Origin: Hortaea werneckii
Lineage: Eukaryota; Ascomycota; Dothideomycetes; Mycosphaerellales; Teratosphaeriaceae
Direction: 5' to 3'
NCBI GenBank assembly: GCA_037044905.1
Contig: JBAOKB010000074.1
Coordinates: 806,001 to 870,000 of the forward strand
DNA: 64,000 bases
Positions 36,127-46,972 of this stretch are shown piece by piece. Within the stretch, counting starts at the first letter, position 1; each line of letters opens with the position of its first letter. Below the pieces are notes generated by a model. It was given only the letters and a program-made list of their open reading frames with translations. It had not been told where the DNA came from and made no database searches. Position numbers and translations under genes: made by a program.

Positions 36127-39100
36127 ATGGCTGTGGCGGGTGTGAAAATGGCAGAGGCCATTGATATGGAATCGGCATTTGCCGCTCCTGCATCAGCAAC
36201 CGCAGAACCTGCCGCCAAGCCTACGTCCACCATTGAGGAAGACGAGTCAAGCCTGTCATCTTCAGGAACCGATCTCTTCGACCGTTCCACAGCTAATAAT
36301 GCCAATCACCGGACTGCTTGGTCTCAGCACACGGATGGCACATGGCATCGCAACGGGTCATCGGAGTCAACCGCCACAGGCGTGACATCCTTATGTTCAT
36401 CCGTCGCAGCTGACGACAAGTCTTCAAGCAATCAAAAGCCGCCTACGCCTACTAGAAAGCGTACGGCCGACGGCCTCATCAAGCATACTACCGCCAACTC
36501 TGCCATTAAGGCGGAAGCGGCCACTAACCCTCCGCAACCTGACGAGATGGCTGCAGCCAAGCCACCTATCCCACAGCAGACAGTACCAAAGCGTAGAGGT
36601 CGACCTCCGAAAGACAAGTCAGCATTAGTAGGCAAACATGGGAAGGAACGAAGAGCGTCAGCTATATCCCGGTTACAGGGGGTGGTGCGACCCAAATCCG
36701 CACTGCCCACTGCCATACCCAAGGAACTCTTCGCAAGCCAATGCATTGAAGCTGCTCATGCATCACGTCTGGATCCATTTGCATTGCACTCTGGTGAGCA
36801 CCACCTTCTTGCCCACCTATTAATGAACAAAGAGGTCACCGTCTACTTGAACATCCGGAACGCCATCCTCCGACTTTGGCATCAGAATCCATTGTGCGCT
36901 GTCACAATAGAAGAAGCGGCTGGATGTGCAAAAGATGGCAGATTCTTCGGCTTATGCGAGGCGGCGTATAAGTGGCTTACAAGATATGGCTACATCAACT
37001 TTGGCTGTGTCGAGCTTCCAAAAGACCCTGCCTTATCCACGCGGGCAATTAAGAATGCCAGGCAAAAGACAGTGGTGGTAGTAGGAGCTGGTGTCTCGGG
37101 TCTTACTGCTGCTCGTCAGCTTGAAGGTCTCTTTTTACAAACCTCCGAACGATGGACAGATGTAGGCGAATGCCCACCCAAGGTCATAGTGCTGGAAGGC
37201 AGAGATCGCATTGGTGGGCGCGTGCATTCTAAACAGCTGCGCAGTCAGGTGGCGGGAAGCCTGCCAGGCAAGCTACGCAACACAGCCGAGATGGGTGCCA
37301 TGATTGTCACAGGCTTCGACCATGGGAATCCTCTGAATGTACTGATCCGAGGCCAGCTTGGACTTCGCCATCATATGATGACTGACGACCTTACCATTTA
37401 CGATGTCGATGGCAATCCGGTGGATGAAGAGAGGGACATGATGACAACAGAGCTGTACACGGATATTTCCAACCGAGCCGGCGATTTTCGAGCAGTGCCA
37501 CAGCAGCATATCACCTTGAAAGGCGACGAAGAGCTTATCAATCGAGCAAGAGATCCGCCAGGTGACGGCTTCGAAGGCCTCCAAATCGAGCCACTCTTTC
37601 CAATCGACATCGCGAAGCGCAAGCAGGTTCTCAAGAGAGGGAGAAGACGAAACGCACCGCCTGGGACAGAAAAGCTCACCGGCAAAACAAGGGTGTTGGA
37701 AGAGAGCAATGCGACACAAAGCGCCGCACGGGCGGCCAAGGGCATGGGCTGGGAGCTACACGAAGACGTTTCGAAGAACCAGACCGTGTCACTCTATCAG
37801 ACTGCGCATGCAAGCCAGCACCCAACTCTAGGCGCCGTCATGGACGAAGCTATTGAGCAGTACAAAGAACTCATTGACTTGACGGACCAGGACATGCGAC
37901 TGCTCAACTGGCATCATGCTAATCTGGAGTACGCTAACGCGGCTCCTGTCTCTTCGCTAAGCCTGTCGGGCCACGACCAGGACACCGGCAATGAATTCGA
38001 AGGCGCTCACTCCGAAATCGTAGGTGGTTACACGCAGCTACCACGCGGACTTATGAAAGTTCCGACTGAGCTGGACGTCCGTTTGGGCTGGGAGGTGGAT
38101 AGTATACATTACAACGCAAATGGATGGTCCGATTTTCCCTATTCGACGAAGATCGTCAGCAAGGCCGGCGAGATTATCGAGGCCGACGAGGTGGTTGTCA
38201 CTGCACCACTTGGCGTGTTGAAGTCCGATATGATGGACTTTGACCCCCGCTTCCTCCCTGGAAAGAGGGCGCTATCAAGCGCATGGGATTTGGCCTGTTG
38301 AATAAGGTTTGTAGCTCCTGCGCCTTTGTGTCTCCTGTGCGATACTGACAGATTTTAGCTCATCCTCCTTTACGACAAGCCCTTCTGGGATGACGATCGT
38401 GACATGTTCGGCTTCCTAAACGAAGCTGAAATCGAAGGTAGCCTCGACCCCGCCGATTATGCAGCAAAGAGAGGGAGGTTCTATCTGATCTGGAACGCGA
38501 CGAAGATCAGTGGACGGCCTATGCTGGTAGCACTGCTGGCAGGTAATTCCGCATTCGAGGCCGAGCAAACCGAAAGTCAGTCGCTTGTAGACGATGTCAC
38601 GAAGCGCTTGAGGAAGACGTGGGGTGAGGATATTCCGGCCCCCCTAGAGTTTATCGTCACTAGGTGGAAGAAAGATCCTTTTACGAGAGGCACATACTCA
38701 TACGTTGGGCCCGAGACCAGGCCGGGTGACTACGATCTAATGGCCAAGCCGGTAGGCAACCTCCACTTTGCGGGCGAGGCGACTTGCGGCACCCACCCAG
38801 CGACCGTGCATGGCGCTCTGCTTTCTGGTCTTCGTGTTGCAGCGGACGTGATGGACCGCATGGCTGGTCCAATCCACTTGCCGAGTCCGCTTGTGCTACC
38901 AGCAGAGATCAAGCCTGAGATCCTGGCGCAGATGTCCAAAGCCCAGAACCTTGCGAGCTTGACCAACTCGCAGCAACCAAAGTCCATTACGCCTCGCGGA
39001 GGGCGCGTCATGACGAGTATTGCAAAGGACACTCATACGACCCCTGCCTCACAGCAGACCGACACCGTCAAGCAAGAGCAAGGGGATACCAGCATGTCCG

Positions 39101-39711
39101 AGATACCCTTCCAAACGCACCCGTCAATGCCAGGCTACGCTTTCCGCCCGAACGGCCCACCACGCCATTCCGTCTGCGCCGGAGACGACTCCTTCTGGGT
39201 CCAACCCGAAGCCTTCGACAGCCAGGACATGAACTACGAGGCCGCCATCATCGGCGCCATCCTCTCCGAGCTCGGCGAGCGGCCCGCGAAACCCCACCGT
39301 CCCGGCGTCAACCCTTTCCTCCTCTTCACCAAGGCCAAGTGGGAAGAGGTCAAATCTCACTGCTCCAAAGCCACCGCCGACGCGGGTCGCGACCTCATCC
39401 GTCAGACCATCGGCAAGCGCTGGCGCGCTGCGAGCGAGGAGGAGAAAGCGCCGTATCTCGCTGCCAGCCAGGCTGCGCAGGTACAGGCCGATAGTAGTCG
39501 GCGGGAGTGGGAGGACAAGGCACAGACGTGGGACGAAGAGGCACGCAGGATACGGAAGGAGTATTGTCAACTACATCCGCCGCCTACGCGGACTGCTGCT
39601 GCTACCACTGCTGCTGCTGGGCCTGCGAAGAGTGGGGGTGGGAGTAGTGGTGTGGGCGTTAGCAAGCGGAAGACGAATACGAGTAATTGTGTGGTGCTTG
39701 ATCATTTGTAG
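36127..39711 (+). CDS. LSD1-like histone demethylase: SWIRM, amine oxidase, HMG box
   Basis: FAD-dependent lysine demethylase of histone H3. ATG 36127 (a second ATG at 36148 is possible). Order: Ser/Thr-rich N-terminus with an AT-hook-like RRGRPPK (about residue 158), SWIRM domain (IPKELFASQCIEAAHASRLD to YGYINFG, about 200-300), FAD motif VVVVGAGVSGLTAARQL (about 318), substrate lobe, TAPLGVLK, LHFAGEATCGTHPATVHGA, and a C-terminal HMG box (NPFLLFTKAKWEEVK, GKRWRAASEEEKAPY). Intron 38307..38358. The C5 run at 38244..38248 is one C short: adding it reads DPPLPPWKEGAIKRMGFG and makes the intron splice in frame. SWIRM plus HMG box is the usual fungal LSD1 layout. Confidence 0.9.
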
Positions 39712-40890
39712 CGGTGAGGGGACGTGATCAGGAGCTTTTGGAGTTAGAAGATGGGGCCTACTAGCTTTGGTCCTCGGAGTCCTCGATGGGGGAGGGGGTT
39801 TGCTACTTAATCCAGCATTTGCTCTATCTCGAGGACATTTGGCAGTTTTTCAAGAGCATATCGGGTATGGCTGTATGAACGGCACAGACGTGTCTTCACT
39901 TCTTCATTAGACCCTTCTTATGTCCGCGATCATTGCATTATCAAACCGTTAATTCATAATTCGATGGCGTTCCAGAAGAAGAGTGATAGACGTGATGAGA
40001 TCATCGGCGTTCGCATGGCATGGGCACGGCCTGCACGTGGCGCTCGCATAAGCTTTGGCCCCATTGACCCCGCGAGCTCGGGTGGTCGGGGAGAAGACTC
40101 GACGATAGCGACTTTGACATGTTACACCTGTTGTTAATGTTGTTGCTGATACACAGTACAGTAGTGAATGTATCATATCACGGAAGAATTGGTGTCATTC
40201 ACCCCGTCCATCATTTCTCTGTTTGCTACCCTCATGTCTGTGAATACACAGTAGTAGACCTGCGTCAATTTACCCGCCCACTTTTTGCTTCTCTCCCCCC
40301 TCTCCCTCCCCGGCTGCCCGCCTCCGCTGGGCTGCGGCTTTCGCCCAAGCTTCTCCACCCACCACCGAAGGAAGGGCAACACTACTGCTTCTTAGTGACT
40401 TTTACGCCGCAGCCCGTGATCGAAGCGAGCAGCCCCCAAACCCGCCGCCGCCGCCGCCGCCGCATCTCTTGTCTCTTTCACACTCTCTCTCTCTCTCTTG
40501 GCCAGGCCTCAGGCTACTACTCTCTCTCTTCCTTCGAAGCATGATCTTTTGCTCTTCGTCTCCAAGATATTCGGTTCTCGACGCTTCGCCCGGCTGATTG
40601 AGATATACACATTTACATACATCCCCAATACGAGTGAATGCTGGTTGGTGGTCCCGCTCACACTTTCGAACCGAACGTGGAATTCGTTACCGCCGCCCAC
40701 CGAGCTTCCGATGGTTTCTGAGCTCCGCCGAACTTCAGTGATCGCTGCGTCGAAGGGAGTGTCGATACATGGGCGATAGGACGAGGCAGGCGGGAAGAAG
40801 AGGAACGTTGCTGCTGCTGCTGTAGAGCGCACGTTTGTGTGTCGCGCCCTGGAGGAGGCACCGCCGCCCGCCGATTAGGAAGCCCGACTC
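39712..40890. other. Intergenic with CT-rich leader and (CCG)7
   Basis: Contains the LSD1 3' UTR and the promoter and leader of the deubiquitinase gene. CT tracts lie near 40480..40500. No coding evidence. Confidence 0.55.
40442..40462. repeat. (CCG)7 microsatellite
   Basis: Seven CCG triplets in the probable 5' leader of the creB-like gene. Confidence 0.85.
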
Positions 40891-43353
40891 ATGTCTTTCT
40901 TCGGCAAGCTCAAGGGCAGCTCGTCGGCTACTCAGCCGGCGACTGCTGCCCCCGTCAAGAAGGACCCCAACGCACCCGTTCCCACCCCCTTAGAGAAGCA
41001 TCTCGCCGATGCGACAGGCTCGATACGGCCCGATGGCAGCGACAAGTTCTTTGGTTTCGAAAACTACGGTTCTACATGGTATGCTATCTTCCCCCGGCCG
41101 ACTGTGCTGCATCCGAACATCTTTCCCGGCGGAGTGTGCTAATCCAGACGGATCTAGTTATTGTAATTCCATAATACAGTGTCTCTACTTCTCTGCGCCC
41201 TTCCGAAACAATGTCCTCAACTTCCCCTCCAAGGGCTTCTTGGAGCAGATGGCAGAAGAGAACAAGAAGCACACCGATGCCGACGGTAACCCGGTTGCGA
41301 ATGGAGCGCCTCTGTCGCCGAAGAACACCAGCTCTACACCCTACCCGAACATGTCGAGTCCTGCGCGCAAATCGATGCAGCCGACTAGCCCCGGTGGTAA
41401 TCAAGTCAAGCAAGAAGAAAATAAAGATAGCCCGGAATACAGGAAGAAGCTGGCACTGGCAGCCGGGCCAGTGCTAGACATGACAGGCGATAACAGCACG
41501 CAATACGGCATGGACGAATCGCTTTTCACGTCGCTCAAGGACATTTTCGAAGCTATCATTAACAATCAGAGCCGGATCGGAGTTGTGAGTCCGCATAAGT
41601 TCCTGGAAGATCCTCCGACGCGAAAACGAGATGTTCCGGTCGGCGATGCACCAAGATGCTCACGAGTTCTTAAACCTGCTGCTTAATCAAGTGGTCGATA
41701 ATGTCGAGCTCTTTGCTAAGCAGCATCCCCAACTCTTGCAGCAGGCCCAGGCTAATGGAGGTGCACCGGAAGAGATGCAGGGCCAAAGCCTGTCGCCGGC
41801 AACGGCTGCCGCTATAGCCTCGAGACAGAGTACGAGCGCCGGACTGGCCACGCACTGGGTACATGATCTGTTTGAAGGACTGCTGACTTCCGAAACGCGA
41901 TGCTTAACTTGTGAAAACACCTCGCAACGAGACGAAGCTTTCCTGGATCTTTCGGTCGACCTCGCGGCCCACACCTCCGTGACGTCCTGCTTACGCAAGT
42001 TCTCAGAGGAGGAGATGTTGTGCGAGCGTAATAAGTTCCATTGCGATAACTGTGGCGGTTTGCAGGAAGCGGAGAAGAGGATGAAGATTAAACGGTTACC
42101 GCGTATTTTGGCCTTGCATCTGAAGCGGTTCAAGTACACTGAGGATCTGGCGCGGTTGCAGAAATTATTCCATAAGGTGGTCTATCCTTTCCACCTCCGG
42201 CTGTTCAATACGACAGAAGACGCCGAGGATCCGGATCGACTGTACGAGTTGTATGCAGTGGTGGTGCATATCGGTGGTGGGCCGTATCATGGTCACTACG
42301 TGAGCATCATCAAGACGCAGGATCGCGGATGGCTGCTCTTCGACGATGAGCTGGTGGAGCCGGTGGACAAGGACTACGTGCTCAACTTCTTCGGAGGCGA
42401 GGCGGTCCCCGGCGTGCAAGACGCCAAACAGCTCGCATGCGCCTACGTGCTCTTCTACCAAGAAACCACGCTCGACGCCGTCCTCAAAGAACAAGAAGCC
42501 GAAGGCACCCAACAAGCTGCCTCACGCATGACCGAAGCCCAAACCGCCAAAGACGGCGCCACCAGCCCCACCAAACCCTCCAACCTCGAGCACGCCCAAA
42601 CCGTCACCACGCCCCCCGCAGAATTCATGGCGTCCATGGACCCCCGCTCGCCCACGCCCGCACCGCCCCACGGAAATGAGCCCCCACCGTCCCCCCTTCG
42701 AACACCACGCCACCTCCCCCGGCTCCCCGATCGCAACGAGTAAAACCAAGAAAGAACTCAAAGCCGAAGAGAAAGAACGCAAAGCCCAGCTCAAAGCCCA
42801 GCAGAAACTCGACGAGCAGAAACGCAAAGAGGAGTCCGCCAAGCGCGTCGAGCGCTGGAAGAAGCAGGATGAGGAGTATAAGCAGGTGTTGGAGATGAGT
42901 AAGCAGTCGGCGATTGATGAGGCGAAGCGGCGCGGTGATGAGGGGGCGGGGGAGGAGGAGGGGAGGTGAGGTGGCGAGAAGAGTTCCGGTTCTTTTCGAG
43001 GTTCACTAGACCGGGTTCCATGTCTCTGAGGGGGAAACCGAAATTCTTCGGTAAGGATAAAGCGGATGCGAGTGCGGCGCAGCAGCAGCAGTGCTGCTTC
43101 CCCTTCCCTCCCCACCCTCTTCCAGGGCCAGCCACCGAGCAATAATGCGTCGGACGCGACGGATTTCGCTGCTGCCGGTGCTGTGCTCCTCCTCCGGCTA
43201 CGCCTGAATCGGGTGTCAGTAAGTCCGCGACGACGACGGATTCGAGGAACCCGCTGGCGAAGGTGCCTTCGGCGAATGGTGGTAGTGTGGGGAGGAGCAG
43301 AAGAAATTAGGAATCGGTTTAGTTTGGGGAGGAAGAAGAGTGGGATGATGTAA
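40891..43353 (+). CDS. creB: CreB/USP12-46-type ubiquitin C-terminal hydrolase
   Basis: Cysteine protease that removes ubiquitin; in Aspergillus, CreB acts in carbon catabolite repression. Exon 1 40891..41078, 79-bp intron 41079..41157, exon 2 onward. Splicing makes the Cys box YGSTCYCNSIIQCLYF. The His box is GGGPYHGHYVSIIK; zinc ligands are CLTC and CDNC. One extra base near 41607 (GAAGATC) breaks the frame before the conserved MHQDAHEFLNLLLNQ. A further shift near 42700 leads into a Lys/Glu-rich coiled coil (KKELKAEEKERKAQLK) ending in one frame at 42969. I extend the gene to 43353 because other frames then read KPKFFGKDK and end RFSLGRKKSGMM, which looks like a fungal CreB tail; that extension is less certain. 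Gene symbol by family resemblance. Confidence 0.83.
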
Positions 43354-43525
43354 AGGCATTGTATGAAACAATTCTTGCGAAAAGGCAAAAGGGATTTTGA
43401 TGGGATTTTCGCGTCGTGGCGGGATCCGAGGAAGAGGGTCGGGGGGTGGGTGGAAGGGAGGGGGCAAGGGGTCCCCTCGAGATGGGGACATGCTGCTTTC
43501 TCTCTTCGATTGGATTGATGGGAGG

Positions 43526-43527
<2 letters not shown>

Positions 43528-43561
<34 letters not shown>
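43528..43561 (+). repeat. Poly-G tract, 34 bases
   Basis: Thirty-four consecutive G followed directly by a T-rich stretch. Either a rare real homopolymer or a sequencing/assembly artefact. Confidence 0.85.
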
Positions 43562-43563
<2 letters not shown>

Positions 43564-43796
43564 TCTTTTTTTTCTTAAAATTTTTTGACTTTTGGCTGCC
43601 AAACAGTCCATGGCGATGGTGTTCTTTTTCCGGGGTGAGAAGAAGGTGCAGAGAGGTTCGAACCCTTTCACAGGGGAGTCTTTTGATGATAAGGAGGGGA
43701 TTGTTTTTTTTTTTATAGAGACGTAACGCTGTGCATTGGAATGGAACATGTGATATGTACTCATTTCAGGGTACATGGTTCTACAGTTACCTCACT

Positions 43797-43798
<2 letters not shown>

Positions 43799-43844
<46 letters not shown>
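43799..43844 (+). repeat. Poly-G tract, 46 bases
   Basis: Forty-six consecutive G, then AC, T10 and A17 (43847..43873). The same G-then-T/A arrangement as the tract 240 bp upstream. Confidence 0.85.
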
Positions 43845-43847
<3 letters not shown>

Positions 43848-44465
43848 TTTTTTTTTAAAAAAAAAAAAAAAACATCATTCTTTTTTTTTGATTTGTGGAA
43901 TATCTGAAAGGAAAGAGTGTTGGCGGTCTGGCGTGATCCGAGGGGTGAAACGAATTATCTTTCCGAGAGGAGGAAAGGGAGAGAGAGGGAGGAAGAACGG
44001 GACATTTGGTTACGAGTTTTAACCCTCTCTTTCATTGAGGAATCTTTCGTTTCTTTTGCTTATGTGGCTAGGCCTTTCCCTTTTCCCGGCTTTCTCGTCT
44101 TGACGCTGTGCTCTTCGGTTCGCGGGGCCAGGGGACAGGAGAGGTAGGGGGCGCTTGCATGCTTGCTCTCATTTTTGGTCCAACCGCTGCGACATTCATG
44201 GCTTCCATACCTACCTGGGTATACAATACGTGGGCGTCATATTGTATCGTATCCTCCTAGACGTTGTGGCATGTTCCTTCCTCCTCCTCTCTCCTCTCTG
44301 TATAGCCCTGTCCTCCCTTGTTTCTTCTTGTTCTTACCAGGCGTCTGGATGTCCTGCAGTCGGCACACCTGCCCGCGCACTGCAGCGTAGTGACGAGTCC
44401 GAGGCGCCGGGGTCTTAGATTGCACGTTGTTTCTCTGTAGGTAGCTTTTTCGCTTCATTCAAGAC

Positions 44466-44943
44466 TCAGCCAAACGCAATAGCCCACACGATGATCAGGA
44501 CGTTCAGGAAGATGAGCGGGACTGCGGGTTTCGCTTCTGTCAGCTGGGTTTGTTCTTCTTCTTTCCCTCCCTGCAAGGGGGCTGTGCTTTCACGTACTTC
44601 TCATCAGTGTCCGGACTGAGTTGATCAGGTTGATCATCTTCGCTTTCACGCTCGTGTTATCCTGCATCCCGCCGAATGCTGGTTCTTGCTGGGAGGATCC
44701 CCATCCGACTTGTGGGAGTTTGTCTGTGTTAGCTGTGATTCTGCGTTGGTGTGTCAAGGAAGGAGTAAGGCGTACTGCGGGCGAGAAATCGGTCTTCGGA
44801 GAGGATGGCTATGGCGTTCACTAGCAGTATTGAGACTGGGAGGGTGGGTTGTTAGTGCGTGCTGCTACCCCTTCTCGGACGGTATGGCGGTCGAGCTTCT
44901 TACCTTGGAACAGTCCGCCGAAGGAGAAGAATAGGGTTGCCAT
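44466..44943 (-). CDS. yos1: Yos1/IER3IP1-like ER-Golgi transport protein
   Basis: Small membrane protein of ER-to-Golgi traffic (partner of Yip1-Yif1 in yeast). Four exons: 44943..44904, 44835..44776, 44708..44598 and 44536..44466; all introns GT-AG; total 93 aa, against 85 for yeast Yos1. The product begins MATLFFSFGGLFQ, then VSILLVNAIAILSEDRFLAR, IGWGSS, VKAKMINLINSVRTLMR and ends in a hydrophobic helix PLIFLNVLIIVWAIAFG. Two hydrophobic segments at the ends and the INLIN-VRTLMR block are the Yos1 pattern. The exon 4 acceptor is CAGAAG: splicing after the second AG (exon start 44533) would drop one residue and keep the frame. No frame break. Divergent from alg12. Confidence 0.87.
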
Positions 44944-45217
44944 GTTGCAGGAGAAGGCGGAGGGCTATTTTTCGTTCTCTGAATATTTGGCTGTGCTTCT
45001 AATCAGGTTGGGAGAAGTTGTTATGCTGTTCCAATGGCAGGTTGGCGTATCAAGTGAGGTGGCTTCAACTCCCCCCACGTTCGGCCAATCAACTTTCGTC
45101 TCTTGCTGCCCTTTCACCACTTACCTGACCTCCTCCATGAGCATCTCACAATACGCCACCTGGCGCGCTCTACAGATTGGAGCGGACAACAACAATAATT
45201 ATAATCACAATAACAAC
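44944..45217. promoter_or_regulatory. Divergent promoter of yos1 and alg12
   Basis: 274 bp between start codons of two genes for the early secretory pathway. A short AAC/AAT-rich stretch precedes the alg12 ATG. Confidence 0.55.
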
Positions 45218-46972
45218 ATGACAAGTTTCTCCGAAACGAGAAAGCTATTCAGTATGCCAACTTGTTGTCTTGTTTACAAAGCGGTACTAACTCCATACAA
45301 GATTCCATATGGCCTCTCCTCCTGGTGCTCAGCGTCTGTTATATTCACTTAATCGCCGCCCCTTATACGAAAGTGGAGGAATCCTTCAACATCCAAGCAA
45401 CACACGATATCCTCAACTATGGTGTTCCCTGGGCTAATACCTCGGCCGTGCTCCACGACAAGTTCGATCATGTCGCTTTTCCAGGCTCGGTGCCACGCAC
45501 GTTCGTCGGCGCACTCCTCCTTGCTGGCACCAACATGGCAATTAGAGCTGTCTCATTCTTGAATCCGATCGATTCTGATCTGCCGGGCCAGCAGCTGATG
45601 GTGCGAGCTACACTCGGCGCCCTCAACTCCGTGGCACTCCTGTCCGTCAAGGGGGCTGTGGACACGGCCTATGGGAAAACCGCTGGGACATGGTATATTT
45701 TGTTCCAGGTCACACAGTTCCATGTCATGTTCTATGCTTCGAGGACCCTGCCGAACATGTTCGCTTTCGCTATCACGACCTACGCGCTCTCTGCCCTCAT
45801 CCTTGTCAAAGCCGTCACGGCAAAGTCGGCCCGCAGTGCGAAACGTCGACGGTTGGCACTGTACTTGCTGACGGTCTCCGGCATCATCTTCCGCTCTGAG
45901 ATAGCCATTTTACTTGCAGCTGAGACTGTCTACCTCATCGTACGCCAACGACCAAGCTTGACAAAGGAGATCATACCGGCCGGTGTGGCTGGAGCAGCTA
46001 TCGGCTTGGCGATCACAGTCTCGGTCGACTCGTTTTTCTGGCAACAGTTCCCTCTCTGGCCAGAGCTCGCGGGCTTTTACTACAACACTATCCTGGGCAA
46101 GTCGATCGAATGGGGGACCAGCCCGTTCCACTTCTACTTCCTCAACGCCATTCCGAGGCTCCTGCTTAACCCTGTCACGTACGTGTTGTGCATACCACTC
46201 GCATTAGCGACCAAAGCCACGCAGAAAACAAGCCAGGACATTTTAGTACCGCATGTGGTTTTCATTCTCGCCTACAGTCTCTTGCCTCATAAGGAGTGGC
46301 GTTTCATTATCTACAGTGTGCCGGCTTTTACCGCGGTGGCCTCCGCAGGCGCTTCCTGGATCTGGACAAGAAGATCAAAGTCGCTGGTCTATCAAGGTCT
46401 GGCAGCCCTCTCCTCGTCGTCTCTACCCTAGCCTCTGCCGTGGCGAGCGCAGGCTTGCTATACATCTCCTCGCTTAATTATCCTGGCGGCCACGCGCTTG
46501 CCCAGTTCCACGACCTCACTTCTTCCGAGAAGGGTAACAATATCAGTGTTTACCTGGATAACTTGGCATGTCAGACAGGCATGACCCGCTTTCAGCAAGT
46601 ACATCCTCATTGGAAACACGACAAGACGGAAGACGAAGAAAAACTTCTCGATCCCATGTTCTGGCAGCAATTCGACTACGTGATAGCCGAGAAACCGCGC
46701 CGGATCATCGGAGCTGGGAGCCCATCGCGACACAGAGTGCTTACGCTGGTCTGACTGTCCGGCCTGAGGACAACGTCGATCTCCTTCCCTTTGTCAAAAC
46801 CTCCACATGGAATCTTGAAGACACTCCATAGTGTCTACAACGATATCGCTGGCCTCTTCAGAACCAAAATCACCAAGGTCTCTGGCCGGCCGTCAAGATG
46901 GAGCCGAGACTGTACATCTTCAAGAAGCAGGACCCGCCTGCTGCTGCTGCTGCTGCTATCTCTCACACGTAA
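45218..46972 (+). CDS. alg12: Alg12 alpha-1,6-mannosyltransferase, GT22
   Basis: Adds the eighth mannose, from dolichol-P-mannose, to the lipid-linked oligosaccharide in the ER lumen. Exon 1 45218..45251, then a 50-bp intron with GTATGC, a perfect TACTAAC and ACAAG; exon 2 from 45302. This makes the N-terminus MTSFSETRKLFNSIWPLLL. GT22 signatures: APYTKVEESFN, FDHVAFPGSVPRTF, TRTLPN-like SRTLPNMFAF and LLPHKEWRFI, with about ten hydrophobic helices. The frame breaks near 46410 (then STLASAVASAGLLYISSLNYPGG), near 46712 and twice more before an end reading MEPRLYIFKKQ and poly-Ala, TAA 46970..46972. The 3' end overlaps the antisense reading of the GLOD5-like gene. Confidence 0.87.

Larger units (their letters stand above)
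43354..44465. other. Intergenic with two poly-G tracts
   Basis: Convergent spacer between creB and yos1. It is dominated by the G homopolymers listed separately and neighbouring T and A runs. No gene seen. Confidence 0.55.

Noticed and set aside
43640..43680. String aggttcgaaccctttc resembling a tRNA T-arm
   Set aside because: No matching A box, acceptor stem or anticodon arm upstream.
44849..45352. 167-codon frame running into alg12 exon 1
   Set aside because: Only its last codons before 45251 are real; the GTATGC-TACTAAC-ACAAG intron shows that translation leaves this frame.
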